Assembly: GCA_026168455.1 (NCBI GenBank)
Contig: CM047428.1
Location: 83,842,594 to 83,906,593, forward strand
Origin: Theocolax elegans
Lineage: Eukaryota > Arthropoda > Insecta > Hymenoptera > Cerocephalidae
DNA length: 64,000 nucleotides
Direction: 5' to 3'
In this document: positions 34,101 to 46,059 of the stretch, in pieces
Layout: the number at the start of each line of letters is the position of its first letter
Position numbering within the stretch: position 1 is the first letter of the stretch
Position numbers and translations under genes: made by a program
Notes under the pieces: model-generated
The model's database searches: none
What the model was told of the DNA's origin: nothing
What the model saw: the letters and a program-made list of their open reading frames with translations, nothing else

Positions 34101-37100
34101 GCTCAGCAGAGATCAGCAGGTCATGTCAGCAAGTTTTTCATCTTCGAGCAATCCTGAGAAAGATAAGGATAAGGATAAACATCAGCATTCCAGTTTGGGG
34201 TACTTCGTAAACCTCGAGGATACGACGAAAAGTCCGAAGGAAAAGCCAAAATTGTCGCTGGGTAATCACAGGAGACGGGCGAGCGATGTCGCCAGTGAAA
34301 AAAACTACTGCGAATTCTTTGTCGATTTATCAGATAAAAGTGTTTCGCCCGTGCTCTCACAGAAAACCGAGAAAGTTCAGCAGAGCGACAGTAAGAAAAA
34401 TATCTTCTCTATGTTCATCGACTTGAACGAGCCAACGACGAGTCGCGTCGCTAAGTCGAGCTCATCTTCGGGACTTTCTGAACGCAAAGACGAAGAGAAG
34501 AAACCCAAATCCGGTGTGTTTATGTTCATCGAGTCAGACTCTCCAATCGTGAGACGACGCACTCTCTCGAGCTCGCGACCAGCTTTCAAAAGACATTCCT
34601 GGAACACCGATAAAAGCGTCGTTGAGCAGACGCAGCCCGTACCCACGAGTTCGAAGCAAGCGCACAAACGGGCCCACAGTTTCTCAGCTGAGCGTGGATC
34701 CCGAAAAATTATTGGAAATGCTTCCAGTCACTCACTCAACGAGACGATAACGTCGAGTCTGGCGCAAGAATCCCAGGAGCAAGAAGATGAGATTTTCGAT
34801 TACGATGTTCGAGATACGCCTCCGAATTCTCACGTCGAGATCGTGAATGAGGAGCTACTTGTCAGTTTAAAAAATCGTAATTATCAAGAATTGGATGCGA
34901 TAACGGAGCAGGTCGGCAGTACCACCGCTAAAGCAATTAATCCAGATGAACGCAGCTGCTCCGAGAGTACAGAAACAAATCGTACAAGAAAAAGCGAGAC
35001 TTTCGATATCAGTAGCAGCGCCAGCGGACCTTCCTCAGCGAGTGATAATCTCGAGTACAAGCTGAACGACCTACTCGATTCTACACAAAAAAAGTTAGTT
35101 TAAAATATTCAAATTAAATTGATAGAAAAGATACTTGCGTAATTTACGTACAAAATATATTCTTTTTATCGCGATGTAAATATTATTAAAATTTTATACT
35201 AACTGGAATTTTTTAAATTGAGTCAATAAATATTACGTATTTTACTTTTTATATATTTCAAGTTAATCATTACTAATATATGTTTATTGCTTTCAATAAT
35301 TATTATTAAAATTTTACTTAAATGTTTTAGATTACTAGTTTCGTCGAAAGGTGGAAAAGCTAATCAAGACAAACATCCTTTACGAAATAATGAAAAAGTA
35401 GCGCATAAAAATTTATCCAAAGCTAATCCTCCAGCAAGTTTTGTTAGATTATCCGATTTGGATAAGAGACCACTTTCAAATAGTACAAATTCAAATGTGT
35501 TTACCGGAACGAATAATGAAAATTCTTCATATCGATTGAGCAACAGTGTCACAGAAACTTCGTGGATCGAAAGTAAATTGGTAATGTCAGCAAGAGCAAA
35601 CGAACCTTTACACAGAACTGTGACAAAGAAACTTCCATTAAGCATTGCAACGGGAATATCGAAATCCGAAAATTTTGACGAATTCGGAATCGAAGGAGAC
35701 GTTGAACCCGTTATTTCAGAATCCGATATATCCAGTTTACAAAGTAGCATGGGTCGTTCAGGACAAGGCAAGTACACTATCTATTTTTAAGTTTTCCTTA
35801 GTTTGATTTAAAAAATAAGTAAATCTAAAAGAAATATTTCTTATATTATTGTTAAAAAATATTGAAATACAGGAAGTACCGAGGAAACCGAGACTTCAAC
35901 GAGTTTTGCGATTGGCAGACCGTACAATCGATTGGGAGAAGATTTATTAAGAATGTTTTTGGAAGAGATTAATACCGATGTAACAATCGACGTAGGCGGC
36001 CGTCAAATAAAAGCTCATAAATGTATACTAAGTTCTCGCTGCCAATACTTTGCTGCTATATTAAGCGGTGGTTGGGTCGAGAACGCTGGAAATATAATTT
36101 CTTTGCAAGGGTACGAAGATAAATAAATCAAAATTTATTTAACACAACAAATAATGTTAAATGTACTATTATTAATATTTATAACTTAAATTATATTAAC
36201 TATAGATACTCGTACAACGCAGTTCATTTTGCTCTATGTCACATATACAGCGGTGAAAGTTGCATACCGGATACTATAAGCATTCTTGAATTAGCTACTT
36301 TAGCAGATATGTTGTGTCTAGAAGGCCTTAAAGAAGTTGTAGGTTACACTTTAAAAGTAAAATATTGTCACTTATTTCACAAAGTAAGCGTATACTTTAT
36401 AATTATTAAAAAAGACAAAATGACATTTTATCAAACTGTTTTTTGTAATTATTTTACGATGATTTATTAGCCATGCAACGGTTGTGTCGTGGGTGTACTA
36501 GAGTGCATGCCTTTAGCCGCCGCCTATGGTCTCGACGAAGTGTACAGAAAATCATTAAGGTGGGTAATGCGACATTTTGTAAGGGTATGGCCGACAAAAG
36601 AATTTGCTACTTTACCACGAGAATTAATGGATAAATGTTATCATCAACATATCGTCCACATGGTACGTATTGGCAAATTTTTACTTCTATGTGTTAACAT
36701 AATCATATGTTGACATTTAAGTTAAGAAAATATTACAATTCTCAATATTTTAGTCTACTGACAACGTGCTACAGACGATAATGGATTGCGATAAATTGCT
36801 GACAACTTTACCTAATGTCAGATGGGCTGAGCCAGTTTTCCGTTTAGTTTCAAATCTTCTCGACGCATCAATGAAATACCTCACCGACAATTATGTTAAT
36901 GTCCTTAGTAGTGACTCATTTTTGGGTCTCGATCGAGAACTTACTTGGAACATCAGCAGGCTAGAGGATCACCTTTTGGCTGCAGCTGAACGACTTGCAC
37001 CCGAACAAGCGTGCAAAGCTTACTCCAAATTGGATAAAATGTTTACGCTCATCGACGATCCTCAACGTACACCACAAGCCAAATGGAGTCCACTATTTTC

Positions 37101-38900
37101 GGATCTAATGAATAAGATTCGAGCTCAGGTTGAAAAGTGTTTGGTAAGGGATGCTGCCAGAGCTGCCAGAACAAATGCATGGCTGAAAATGGATTTGGAT
37201 CTGCGACGACGAATTCAACAACTTGCTTGTCTTGTTATTTTACCGAATGAAGTGTCGACTAAGAGGCCATCCAGACACTCTAATTTCTTAAAAGTTAGTT
37301 TTTTTTTATAACTTTTCTATAAATTATAACGCAATTTGCATTTTAATATATTCTTATAGAATTAAACTTAAATAAATAAATTCAGTAAATGTTTTCACTA
37401 AGTTTATTAGAGATGTGCTAAAAGTAAAAAAAATTTTACATCACGCGGAATTAATGCTTTCATACATTTATTAATTTATTCTTTTAGGAACCAAAAGACC
37501 GACAGGAAACCAAGGCACCTACGAGTCGAACACCGCCAAACAGGAATCTCGATTTACGTAGAGTAAAAATGGCCATATCGGAGCACAACGATAGGACGCT
37601 TAAGCAAACTCCGCTTCTTCAAACTAGGAAAATCATGAATAAACCTAAAACAGACCCATTAGAGAGAAAATTGCAAAGTGACAAATTGAGCAACGATATG
37701 AACAGTGTTTTGAGACCTAAATCTTGGCCAAATAAAATGGAGGTAAGTAGTTGGTTAACGACTTGAAATGAAAAAAATGTCTGAATCAATATTAATAATA
37801 TTTTATTATAGGTAAAATCGAGATATCTCGAGCCGAGAAATAGACTGACTACAAAAGATACTCAAGTAAGCCAAGAAAAAACTCCAGGTCAACAAAGAAG
37901 AAAAATAATGATTTCGTCGTCGGATTCATCGCGAACATCTAGTCCCGCTATGAAACGCGCAGCGGAAAAGAAAACCTTGTCAAAAATGACAAAAACACCG
38001 ATGAAAAAAGATGGTAAAGCTCTCTCCTCTGATAGTCTGACCGAGTCGAGTTCACGTTTAAGTTTGAAAAAGGACGTTGCTAGCAAAAGTTGTGGAATCA
38101 CAAGACCAGAGTCACCGATGCTAAAACCCAAGGAGATTGAACCTGTCTTATCGATTGACTCTCTAGCTGAACCTAAGAAAAAAACGTTAACTAAAAAAAC
38201 GAGCAAAATGGACACGTCTATGTCGACAGATAGTTTAATGACCGATGTGACTGCGATAACCACACCGAAATCCATAGCCACAAACAAGTCGTCTCCTATT
38301 TTGAGTAAAGCAATGGCGAACTTGAGTATCAACCAAACGCGAAGTTACGAGAAATTGAAAAAATCATCACCACCAGCGCAACAACGGAATACCCCGCAAG
38401 CGTTCCGTCGACCAACTCGTTCATTGGAAAGTTCGACAGCAGCAAGTCGCAGTAGAGCCGCAGCAGTTGTCAATGCCTACCAAGGCTCTTTAAATTTACG
38501 GAAAAGTTTGCTAGACGCTGCAAAAGCACCCGACATTCCAAGCAAAGTTATCGGTAATGCACCGGTGGCCAAAACAAATTTAAGGCAATCGATGCGCTCT
38601 TCCTTCGCGAGTTTGAGCAAGTTCGAAAAGAAAGAAGAGTCAACAAACAATCAAAGATCAAGTTCGAGCCCTGCAAGCAAGAGGTCACCGAAATCAAATA
38701 TCAACTCGAGGCTTACTAGATCTACCATTGCTACTAATAAATCGAAACCGAACGAAAAGTCCTCCAATAAAGGAAAAACAACTGGCAGTGCGGATGGTCC
38801 CAAGTTCCTTAACCAAAGTTCGAGGTCAGGTACATTTTTGAAAGACGAACCGACAATTCTTAACAAGTCGGATATCGAGACGGCTGCCATCGACGTTTAG
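31151..38900 (+). CDS. BTBD8: BTBD8-like double BTB-domain protein with long disordered linker and tail
   Basis: Thirteen coding exons: 31151-31353, 31417-31614, 32058-32165, 32242-32731, 32874-33365, 33454-35093, 35331-35767, 35873-36110, 36206-36383, 36471-36662, 36754-37293, 37488-37742, 37812-38900; phases agree and give 2019 residues. Seen: a diverged first BTB domain at about 63-165, then roughly 1000 polar, Ser-rich residues. A typical BTB domain at about 1212-1325 follows (TDVTIDVGGRQIKAHKCILS, CQYFAAILSGGW, LATLADMLCLEGLKEV), with a BACK-like helical region and a Lys/Ser-rich tail. The second BTB plus following region closely match vertebrate BTBD8 (GLEGLKEV, KPxxxxxxxxLEC, RHFxRxW). 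The long vertebrate form (APache/KIAA1107) works with AP2 in clathrin-mediated endocytosis; that role here is inference. An in-frame TAG at 31139 fixes the start at 31151. One intron (35768-35872) has a GC donor. Confidence 0.88.
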
Positions 38901-39600
38901 TCAAACGCTCGATTGACGCTACGCGCTAGTACTAATAATGTATTTGTACATTGCATTAGTGATCTATATATAGAAATCTAAGAGATTCTTAAGCAGCATG
39001 TATGCCAAGTTGTGATTAAATGGGTGATGGCATTTTTCACATGGATTTGATAGAGAATTTCATTAAAAAGAAACAGAAAAAGGAAAAAAAAGTGCAAGGA
39101 CTTGTACATTCGAAGGAATTTTGAATCGCTATTGAAATTCGTACTAATGACATAATTATTAGAGCGATGTAACCTTTTTGTACACTATTACAATTAATAA
39201 TTTTGTTTTTATTTTTTTATTTAATTATATAGAGATTGAAAAATTATATTGTCCTCAAGAAGTTATCAATTTGTTGAATATAAACATTTGATACTTCATT
39301 ATTCTATAATTAACATGGAAATATCAGTTGGTTATTAATTGTTAAATCCGTCGTAACGGAGCAATGTTAAAGAGTGCTTAAATCTAATCCATTATTATAT
39401 ATTTGATCTGTGGCTGTTAGAAAAATTCCAATGTATAATTTTATATAAGAGCAGATTTGATATTTATAAGAGATGAAGGATGGTCATTAATGCAATTGAA
39501 TGAGCTACATACTTGATTGAATCTAAATGTATGGGGTATGTAAATTGCGAATATAGATATTCCTTCAAGAAAGAATAAGTAAATAAAACAAAAAACACAC
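38901..39600 (+). terminator. 3' UTR of the BTBD8-like gene
   Basis: AT-rich sequence after the TAG at 38898-38900. The clearest poly(A) hexamer on this strand is AATAAA at 39582-39587; earlier variants such as ATTAAA near 39063 are possible. The remaining 650 bases up to the convergent STEEP1 stop hold only AT-rich sequence and one arm of a dispersed repeat. Confidence 0.3.
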
Positions 39601-39850
39601 TTGGGTTAATAACAAAACTCGACTTTAATAATGGATAAAAATCATTATAATCAATCATATCAAATTAGTTACTTTCACATATGCAATATAATAACAGTTT
39701 GTCGCGTATAGTAAAAAAATATTTACTTTACCAATGATGATAATACTTGTATTTCATCCTCCATTTTTAATTTACAAAATTAAAAGGATTATTTTTTAAT
39801 TTCTACGTTATATGCAACGTTTCGTTGGTAAAACTGTTTTTTTTTATTTA

Positions 39851-39907
39851 TTTAAATTAAGAAACCTACCTGGCCCTTAAGAAATTGACAAATAATTCTT
39901 TTAATTT
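39851..39907. repeat. Dispersed repeat, copy A
   Basis: TTTAAATTAAGAAACC...AAATAATTCTTTTAATTTT matches 44011-44067 in the same orientation with scattered differences over about 57 bases. It lies between the two convergent genes. Probably a relic of an interspersed element. Confidence 0.5.
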
Positions 39908-40038
39908 TATAAATATTTACTTTAACAGTCCCATTGTTGCCATCGGTACATCTGTATAAATCTGTTAATCTCGCTCTTGCAAATTGACTGTTAATGCAGT
40001 TTTATCTTTCTTTTATATTAACTAAATATCTAGTATAT

Positions 40039-40048
40039 TTTATTTATT
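40039..40048 (-). terminator. Candidate poly(A) signals of STEEP1
   Basis: Two overlapping TTTATT strings (AATAAA on the minus strand) at 40039-40044 and 40043-40048, about 200 bases past the STEEP1 stop; none closer was seen. Confidence 0.4.
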
Positions 40049-40242
40049 TACAAAATTTATAAAAATATATTTTACAATGTACATTTTTTAGCAATATTTG
40101 TATCTAGTCAATGCAATATATATTTTAAATATTTACTTTTATGTAATGTTAATAAATACTTAAGAACAGTGTTTAAAAAATAAATATACATGTGTTGTTT
40201 TTTTCTTTCAACCAGAACGTACAAGAACGACACTATACTGTA

Positions 40243-41330
40243 TTATATATCCAACAAAGTTCCTCGTGTTTTCTTTATGTCTGTAGTTGGAGGGGGCATA
40301 GCTTTTCGTTTATTCATACCTTTCCTTTCCAATTGTTTTTCAATAATTCTGGCATTATTAGCATAAGAATCAGCCACTTCTCGCTACATAAAACAATATA
40401 AATGATGTGTTATTAAACTAGTAGAAATAAAAAAAAGATTATCAAAATTACTCACAGCTTCAATTTCGTCTTCTTCCTCGTCAATGGTTGAAACAGTGAC
40501 GGAACTAAATTTGCCCATGTTCTTTGTATGCTTGGTGACCATAACTTTCTTAGGCTTTTCAACTTCTACTTGGTTATAAATATCGGTCATAGGTCCTTCT
40601 CCAGAACTTTTAACAACAGCTCCCTTAACGATGAATACAACATTTGCTCCAATTTCAAGCTTATAATAAAGAAAAAGTCCACACCTATTTGAAATGTAAA
40701 TATGATTCTTCAAAACGTCATAACCACTAATAAGGAATTATGAGTCTACTTACTTCTTACACTTTTGCCGATGTTGCTTCTCTATGCCCTCTGGTCGTTT
40801 CAAATACACTATTTCATCTTGCTCGCAAGTCATTTTGTGGGCATGTTTACTGCCGTCTATGATACTAGCACCATCCCTTTTTCTTACCGGTAATTTTTCT
40901 AATGCACAATCTATGGTGTGGAAAAAATAAAAGCAGTTGTATCTAATAGATTATTATAAATTTATAATTTTACAAACTAAAAATTTATATAAAAAAATAT
41001 TACAATTTCAAAAGCAATATATGGGTGTATTAGAATATTAGATGGGCTTTCAATGGTGAAATTTCGCAATTCATAAAAATACTTTTGATAAAGTCTTTGT
41101 CAATAAACTAAATTTAACACAATACAAAAAATACAAAGTGTGTATACTGAAAAAAAAAATTAATCGAAACGTGAAAAGGTTAAGGTCTTCCTCATAAGAT
41201 AAACATTACCTAAGATAAGTGTCATTTGACCACATAAGCAATAATATGTGTGAAGGGGTTTCTCCTCGCTGTATTCCTCTTGATCCTTTGTATCGGAACA
41301 AACGATACTCCTTGATACAACTTTCGGCAT
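40243..41330 (-). CDS. STEEP1: STING ER exit protein homologue (CXorf56 family)
   Basis: Exons on the minus strand: 41330-41210, 40910-40754, 40684-40456, 40383-40243; phases agree and give 215 residues (human is about 222). It begins [20 protein letters not shown] and carries the family signatures [52 protein letters not shown] and [20 protein letters not shown]. The CxC and CxxC pairs are probable metal ligands. In mammals STEEP1 helps STING leave the ER by promoting membrane curvature; the protein is very widely conserved, so an older general role is likely. The last exon is shorter and more basic than in mammals. The gene is convergent with the BTBD8-like gene, 1.3 kb between stop codons. 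Confidence 0.95.
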
Positions 41331-41520
41331 TTTGTTTACATTCGTGTAATACTCGATGTGTATGAATGTGTAGTGTGCATTGTAGCGTACACTGTAGCTT
41401 ATAACAGAGAACAGACGATGAGACGAACAGAGTGCAGACTGTCGAACTGTCCGAGCGATATTAATTGTCAAACCGAGGACCGAGGTTCGAGTTCGAGTTC
41501 GAGAATCGAGTGTTGACGTG
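41331..41520 (-). promoter_or_regulatory. STEEP1 promoter region
   Basis: Upstream of the STEEP1 start, with CpG-containing sequence to about 41540 and a TTCGAG hexamer repeat at 41483-41510 (GGTTCGAGTTCGAGTTCGAG). Beyond 41550 the sequence becomes plain AT-rich. The exact start site is not resolvable by eye. Confidence 0.35.
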
Positions 41521-41650
41521 GTTTGCGATTACTATTTTTGGCGCCGAAGTGAACATATTGTCGAAGAAGATTTATAGGCGATGTGATACCCAAATTACAG
41601 GAACCTACATCTAAAATCCCAAATATTTAAAAAACTAATGGAATTAAAAA

Positions 41651-41893
41651 TCTGAAAAAATTGACAGGTAATGTTGAAAGCAAATAGAATACCGTTACAG
41701 AGCGATTATTTCAAAATAATTAATTTAAAATGAATTATATCGAAATAACCATTTTTTGGTCGGTAATATATAGCTAAAAACAAAGCTGCACGGCTGCTCA
41801 AAATCTCGTTGAATTATTGATAAAAAAATTTGAAAAAATTCATAGACTATCTTTAATGTAAATACAACACCGTTACAGAGCGTTTTTTTCGAT
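41651..41893. repeat. Pair of degenerate direct repeats
   Basis: 41651-41715 and 41829-41893 share TGAAAAAATT near the start and ACCGTTACAGAGCG near the end at matching spacing (178-base offset), with diverged bases between. No open frame. Probably an old tandem duplication or two copies of one element. Confidence 0.6.
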
Positions 41894-43258
41894 AAAGTAT
41901 ACTGTTTGCTTGAGAAAAAATAAATACTGATTTTGTTTTAATGGGTTAATTTACATCTCCTTAATAGAAAACGGAAACATATTAAAGCAGATGAACTGCT
42001 TGAGATGCAGAAACAAGTACTCACCTTGACATCGAACAAAAAAATTATAGAGATGGTTCTTGAAGTAAGTATAAAAACCTAATCAAACTTTAATACGTAA
42101 ATTAATACCAGGTCTAGTTGACGTTTAAGCGTGGAGTAAAAGTATCGAATTTTAATAAAACTTAATAAAACACCGTAAATCCAATCTAGATCACGACTGA
42201 GCGTGAAAGAATAATCGAGTGTATAATAATATATAATATAAATAAATAAAATTCTTATGAACTCACTCAATTCTCACTCGACACTCACAATCCTATATAT
42301 GGATATTTATAAATATTTATAAATATATAATATGCGTAGTTCGTAAATAAACAATTAATAGTTTTTGTAATAAAGGTCATCCGAAAAGAATAAAACAATA
42401 GCACCGATCAGATTGCTCGGACGTTTCACAATTTTTTAATGCTGGACGATTGTCCCAAAGTTTCATATAATTTTTTCGTAACGCTAGTGGTAATATGTTC
42501 TTGAACATGTAGATGTAACATTGAAATAGGTAAGTACTTAAACATTGTTAAACGTAAACAAATGTTTTATAATGAAGGTGACTTTTTTGTCTCGTCAAAG
42601 ATCGAAGAAGAACGACACCACGGGCGCAGATGGCTATACATATATGTACGATCTATACACTACTACAATTATATATACAATCCTTTCCGGATTTCGGAAA
42701 TTTCACGCCAGTTTAAAAGTTCTATTCTCGAGAAATATTGAACGTATAGCCAAATGAGTCTTATTGTGTTTAAAAACTTTCGATCTGTAATATAAAAACC
42801 GAGTTTAAAAAATCAATTTTTATGTACCTTTTTTTATCGATGTTTATGCCTCAATTGATGATATGTGCAGAATTGAGACACTTTTATGATATGCATTAAA
42901 AATCAAAGTGGAATAAAATCTGATTTTATTAAAAAATCAGAATCTAAATCAGTATTACAATTCTATAATAAAATGAGTTTTTTAAAATACATATCACATA
43001 TCATATAGGTATAAACCGATTAACAGACTTTTTTTCATACGCTATGTACTTATACTAATTAGAAGCTACGTTATAAGTAACATATCAAACCGCTTCTTTC
43101 ATAAGATATATATTATTAATATATAAAATTAATAATTTAGTCGAAATCATACATATTAGTTATAAAACTATAATTACAGAAATATTTAAAAATAAATAAA
43201 TAATAGTTGTTGCAATTTTTGCAACTGACAGAGTCTCAGATGTGGAGACGAATCAATA

Positions 43259-43673
43259 AAAGCAAATTTTGTTTAAAAGAGATCTACGGTTTGCCTATAA
43301 TTTGGAAATAAATAAAGATAATGATTCAAGCCAAACACTACAAAAGACATCTGAGATCAAGTAGATACGATTTAAAAAAAGAAACTTGAATCGGTTAATT
43401 TGCCTCAAAGTTATGGAAAAAATAAAATTTAATAGAATTTTTGGGGGAAAAAATCAATAAATTTTTTACTACAAAGTTTTGTTTAAAATTGCTTCAATTT
43501 CTTATTTTTTCGTATAATTTTGAGGCTAATTCACCGATTTAAGTTTCTTTTTTTTAATCGAATCTACTTGAACTCAGCTTTTTTGTGATTTCTGGCTTGA
43601 ATATCTATATCTTTATTTGTTTCCAACTTATAAACAATAAAAATGGAGATGTTTTTTCTACAAAATTTACTTT
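43259..43673. repeat. Large imperfect inverted repeat (foldback element)
   Basis: A left arm at about 43259-43440 and a right arm at about 43491-43673 are reverse complements at roughly 80% by eye over some 180 bases, around a 50-base centre. Matching pieces include GGAAATAAATAAAGATA/TATCTTTATTTGTTTCC, ATTCAAGCC/GGCTTGAAT, AAGAAACTTGAATCGG/CCGATTTAAGTTTCTT and TGCCTCAAAGTTAT/ATAATTTTGAGGCT. No coding capacity. It could be a foldback transposon relic; if transcribed it would form a long hairpin RNA. Confidence 0.8.
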
Positions 43674-44010
43674 AATTTCCTATAACTTGCGTAAAACGAA
43701 GCTTAGAATAAAAATAATTCCGGTTTTCTTCATATTTTCATGGTATAAAGCAAATCCTAAAATTTAGATAATAAAAAAAATATTGTTTTAATATTTTATT
43801 CACATTAATCGAAGTGCTTTAAAATCGGAATATTTAAGTAGGGATGAAATTTAACAAAACATATAGATACGTTATTTATGCGTACATAAGGCGCAAATGA
43901 GTGAAGTCAAAGCGATATAAAAATTAAAACCACCGGACCTGGAAAGGCTAAAGTTCCTTGTTCGCGGCGCTATACGTTTAGTAATTGAAAATTCAAATTG
44001 TTTTCTCAAA

Positions 44011-44067
44011 TTTAAATTAAGAAACCAATTTGTCTCTCAAAAAATTGAAAAATAATTCTTTCAATTT
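44011..44067. repeat. Dispersed repeat, copy B
   Basis: Partner of 39851-39907, same orientation, about 4.1 kb away; begins TTTAAATTAAGAAACCAATT. A small tandem repeat of CAGTAGACGTAT follows at 44272-44300. Confidence 0.5.
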
Positions 44068-44459
44068 TTAAATCAGAAACGTTTCGCAAATAGGAATATT
44101 GGATTGGCATAGCAAAATGCGATAATCACTAATAAATTTTCGAATTAATCGAAGTTAATATTTCACAATTATTAGATGTAATTGGAGAAATATTGACATA
44201 TCAAAAATAAAATTTGCTTAGTCGTTAGTCGTTTAGTTCGGATATATTAAAAGGACCGTACAGCTGAACGTACCAGTAGACGTATCAGTAGACGTATCAG
44301 ATTGAAAACTACAGAACGGAGCTCGATCAAAATCTCACAGATCCCGAAATGGAAAATAATGGTAGATAACGTTAGCGGAAGCGTGCATGATCTTCAGCGG
44401 ATCTATATATACGTTTTAAAGGGTAAAGAGGCACGCCTATGTAGAATCAACGGTGTATC

Positions 44460-44870
44460 AATCGAGATTGGAGAGAGGAAGCGAGTAGGTGCACACGTAC
44501 GGGAAAGGAAAGCCCTTTGGCGTGCAACAAGCGTGTGAACAATCGACGCTCGAGCGGCGAGCGCTCCAAGGAGGTCAAGGTCGTGGGAAAAAGAGAGCCA
44601 GTGGGACCCGGCAGCCCCTCCGCAGAATCAAAGGCCGCGCGATTACGCGTAGCCTTTGGATCATCAGTCTATACTTGAAAGTATTACCTTGCTCTCCCCC
44701 TGGCCCCTACCACCTCCGCGTCCACCGCCACCACCCCCACGAGCCATCTCACTCGTGGTCTCCGTACCAAAATCAATTTTTTCGCATAGACACGCGCAGG
44801 GGCTTGCTCGGGGCGCCGCTCTCCTCACCTCCAGCTGTATCAATTTTCACGGTATTAGATTAGTATCTAA
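44460..44870 (+). promoter_or_regulatory. CpG/GC-rich block, possible upstream promoter
   Basis: This stretch is much more GC-rich than the 3 kb before it, including a C-rich CACC/CCGCCACC run at about 44695-44745. It contains no recognisable coding exon. It may be an alternative promoter of the plus-strand gene whose coding exons begin at 52918. Weak, composition-based call. Confidence 0.25.
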
Positions 44871-46059
44871 AATGTGACCTAGAATTCGATATTACGTAGT
44901 ATACATTTGGAAACAATAAAACGCACGTGCGGAAAAGTGATCCTTATATAGTGCAGGTGGTGCTCCCTGCTCCCTGCTCGGTCGGTACGAGGATGACGCA
45001 GGTATCCGTATCCTCTCGATGCACTTGTTGCACGTTTTCGATTACTTTAACTGAGTATTCGATTCAGAGTGATCGGTACTTTGTGCAACCGGCGTCTTTC
45101 TGAAATAATGAACAGTCGTTTTAAACCAAAAATTAGCAACTACGATCGTTCTAGCACTCATGCGTTTATTAACTTTGTTTTAACGGGCTACATTTAACTT
45201 TGGTGCGCAATTGGATGAATGTCCGGGAAAGTTGGAGATTAAATCCGCGTGACCTAGAACGCATAAATGTTGCCCCCGTGGTCGTTAAAATCTACCTTAT
45301 TCGCTAAAATTGTAATCGTCAGTTTAACCCAAATAGTTTTCCCTAGATGTATATACATATACATATACCTATACATATTCACATACAAACGCGGAAGATG
45401 CCTAATTATTTTTCGAAATTTAGGAAATCCGGTGCCGACGCACACCTGTACGCTTTACACGAGGTACGCTCGTACCTCCAACAGTATAATCTGAGCTAAG
45501 GTGGTCTCATATTTAAACAAGGTATTAACTGTGCAGTTTATCAGTTTCATTGGGCCAACGAATCTCCCCGTACGAGTCCAGACGTTCCTCGCGATAAAAC
45601 GTAAATTCGAATAAATAGGTGCAAAAAGAGAGTAAGTACTTTGAAAAGAAAAGATTAGTCCTAGGTGCAAAAGGTTTAACGTCAGTCGGGTAGCTCGGCT
45701 CAAAGATGATCATTAAAGGAAAATGTTTATTTCAGACGAAAACTGTCAAACTAACATTTTGTTTTAAAGCTAATATAATTTAAAATCGTAATTTTTCAGA
45801 AGACGATGATGATGAAAAAGAATAAGGACAAGTCGAGAATGACACGATGTAATTATATCCACCGTGTAGAAAAAGGTTTTTCCACCTGTATAGAGATTCG
45901 TGGAGATCGCGATTCGTAGGGAGATGCGCAAAGAAAACTGTCTCGAGCAGTTCCGTAGGTATAGCTCTACCGCGAAACTCCTTTTCATGTACGTACATGT
46001 ATAAATAAAGAAAAATGCAAACTTTCTCCCCGTGGGGTATTTCCAATTATTTCAAGCCC

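Noticed and set aside
41461..41515. GGTTCGAG repeats resembling a tRNA B box
   Set aside because: No acceptor or anticodon stems around it; it is a simple TTCGAG hexamer repeat.
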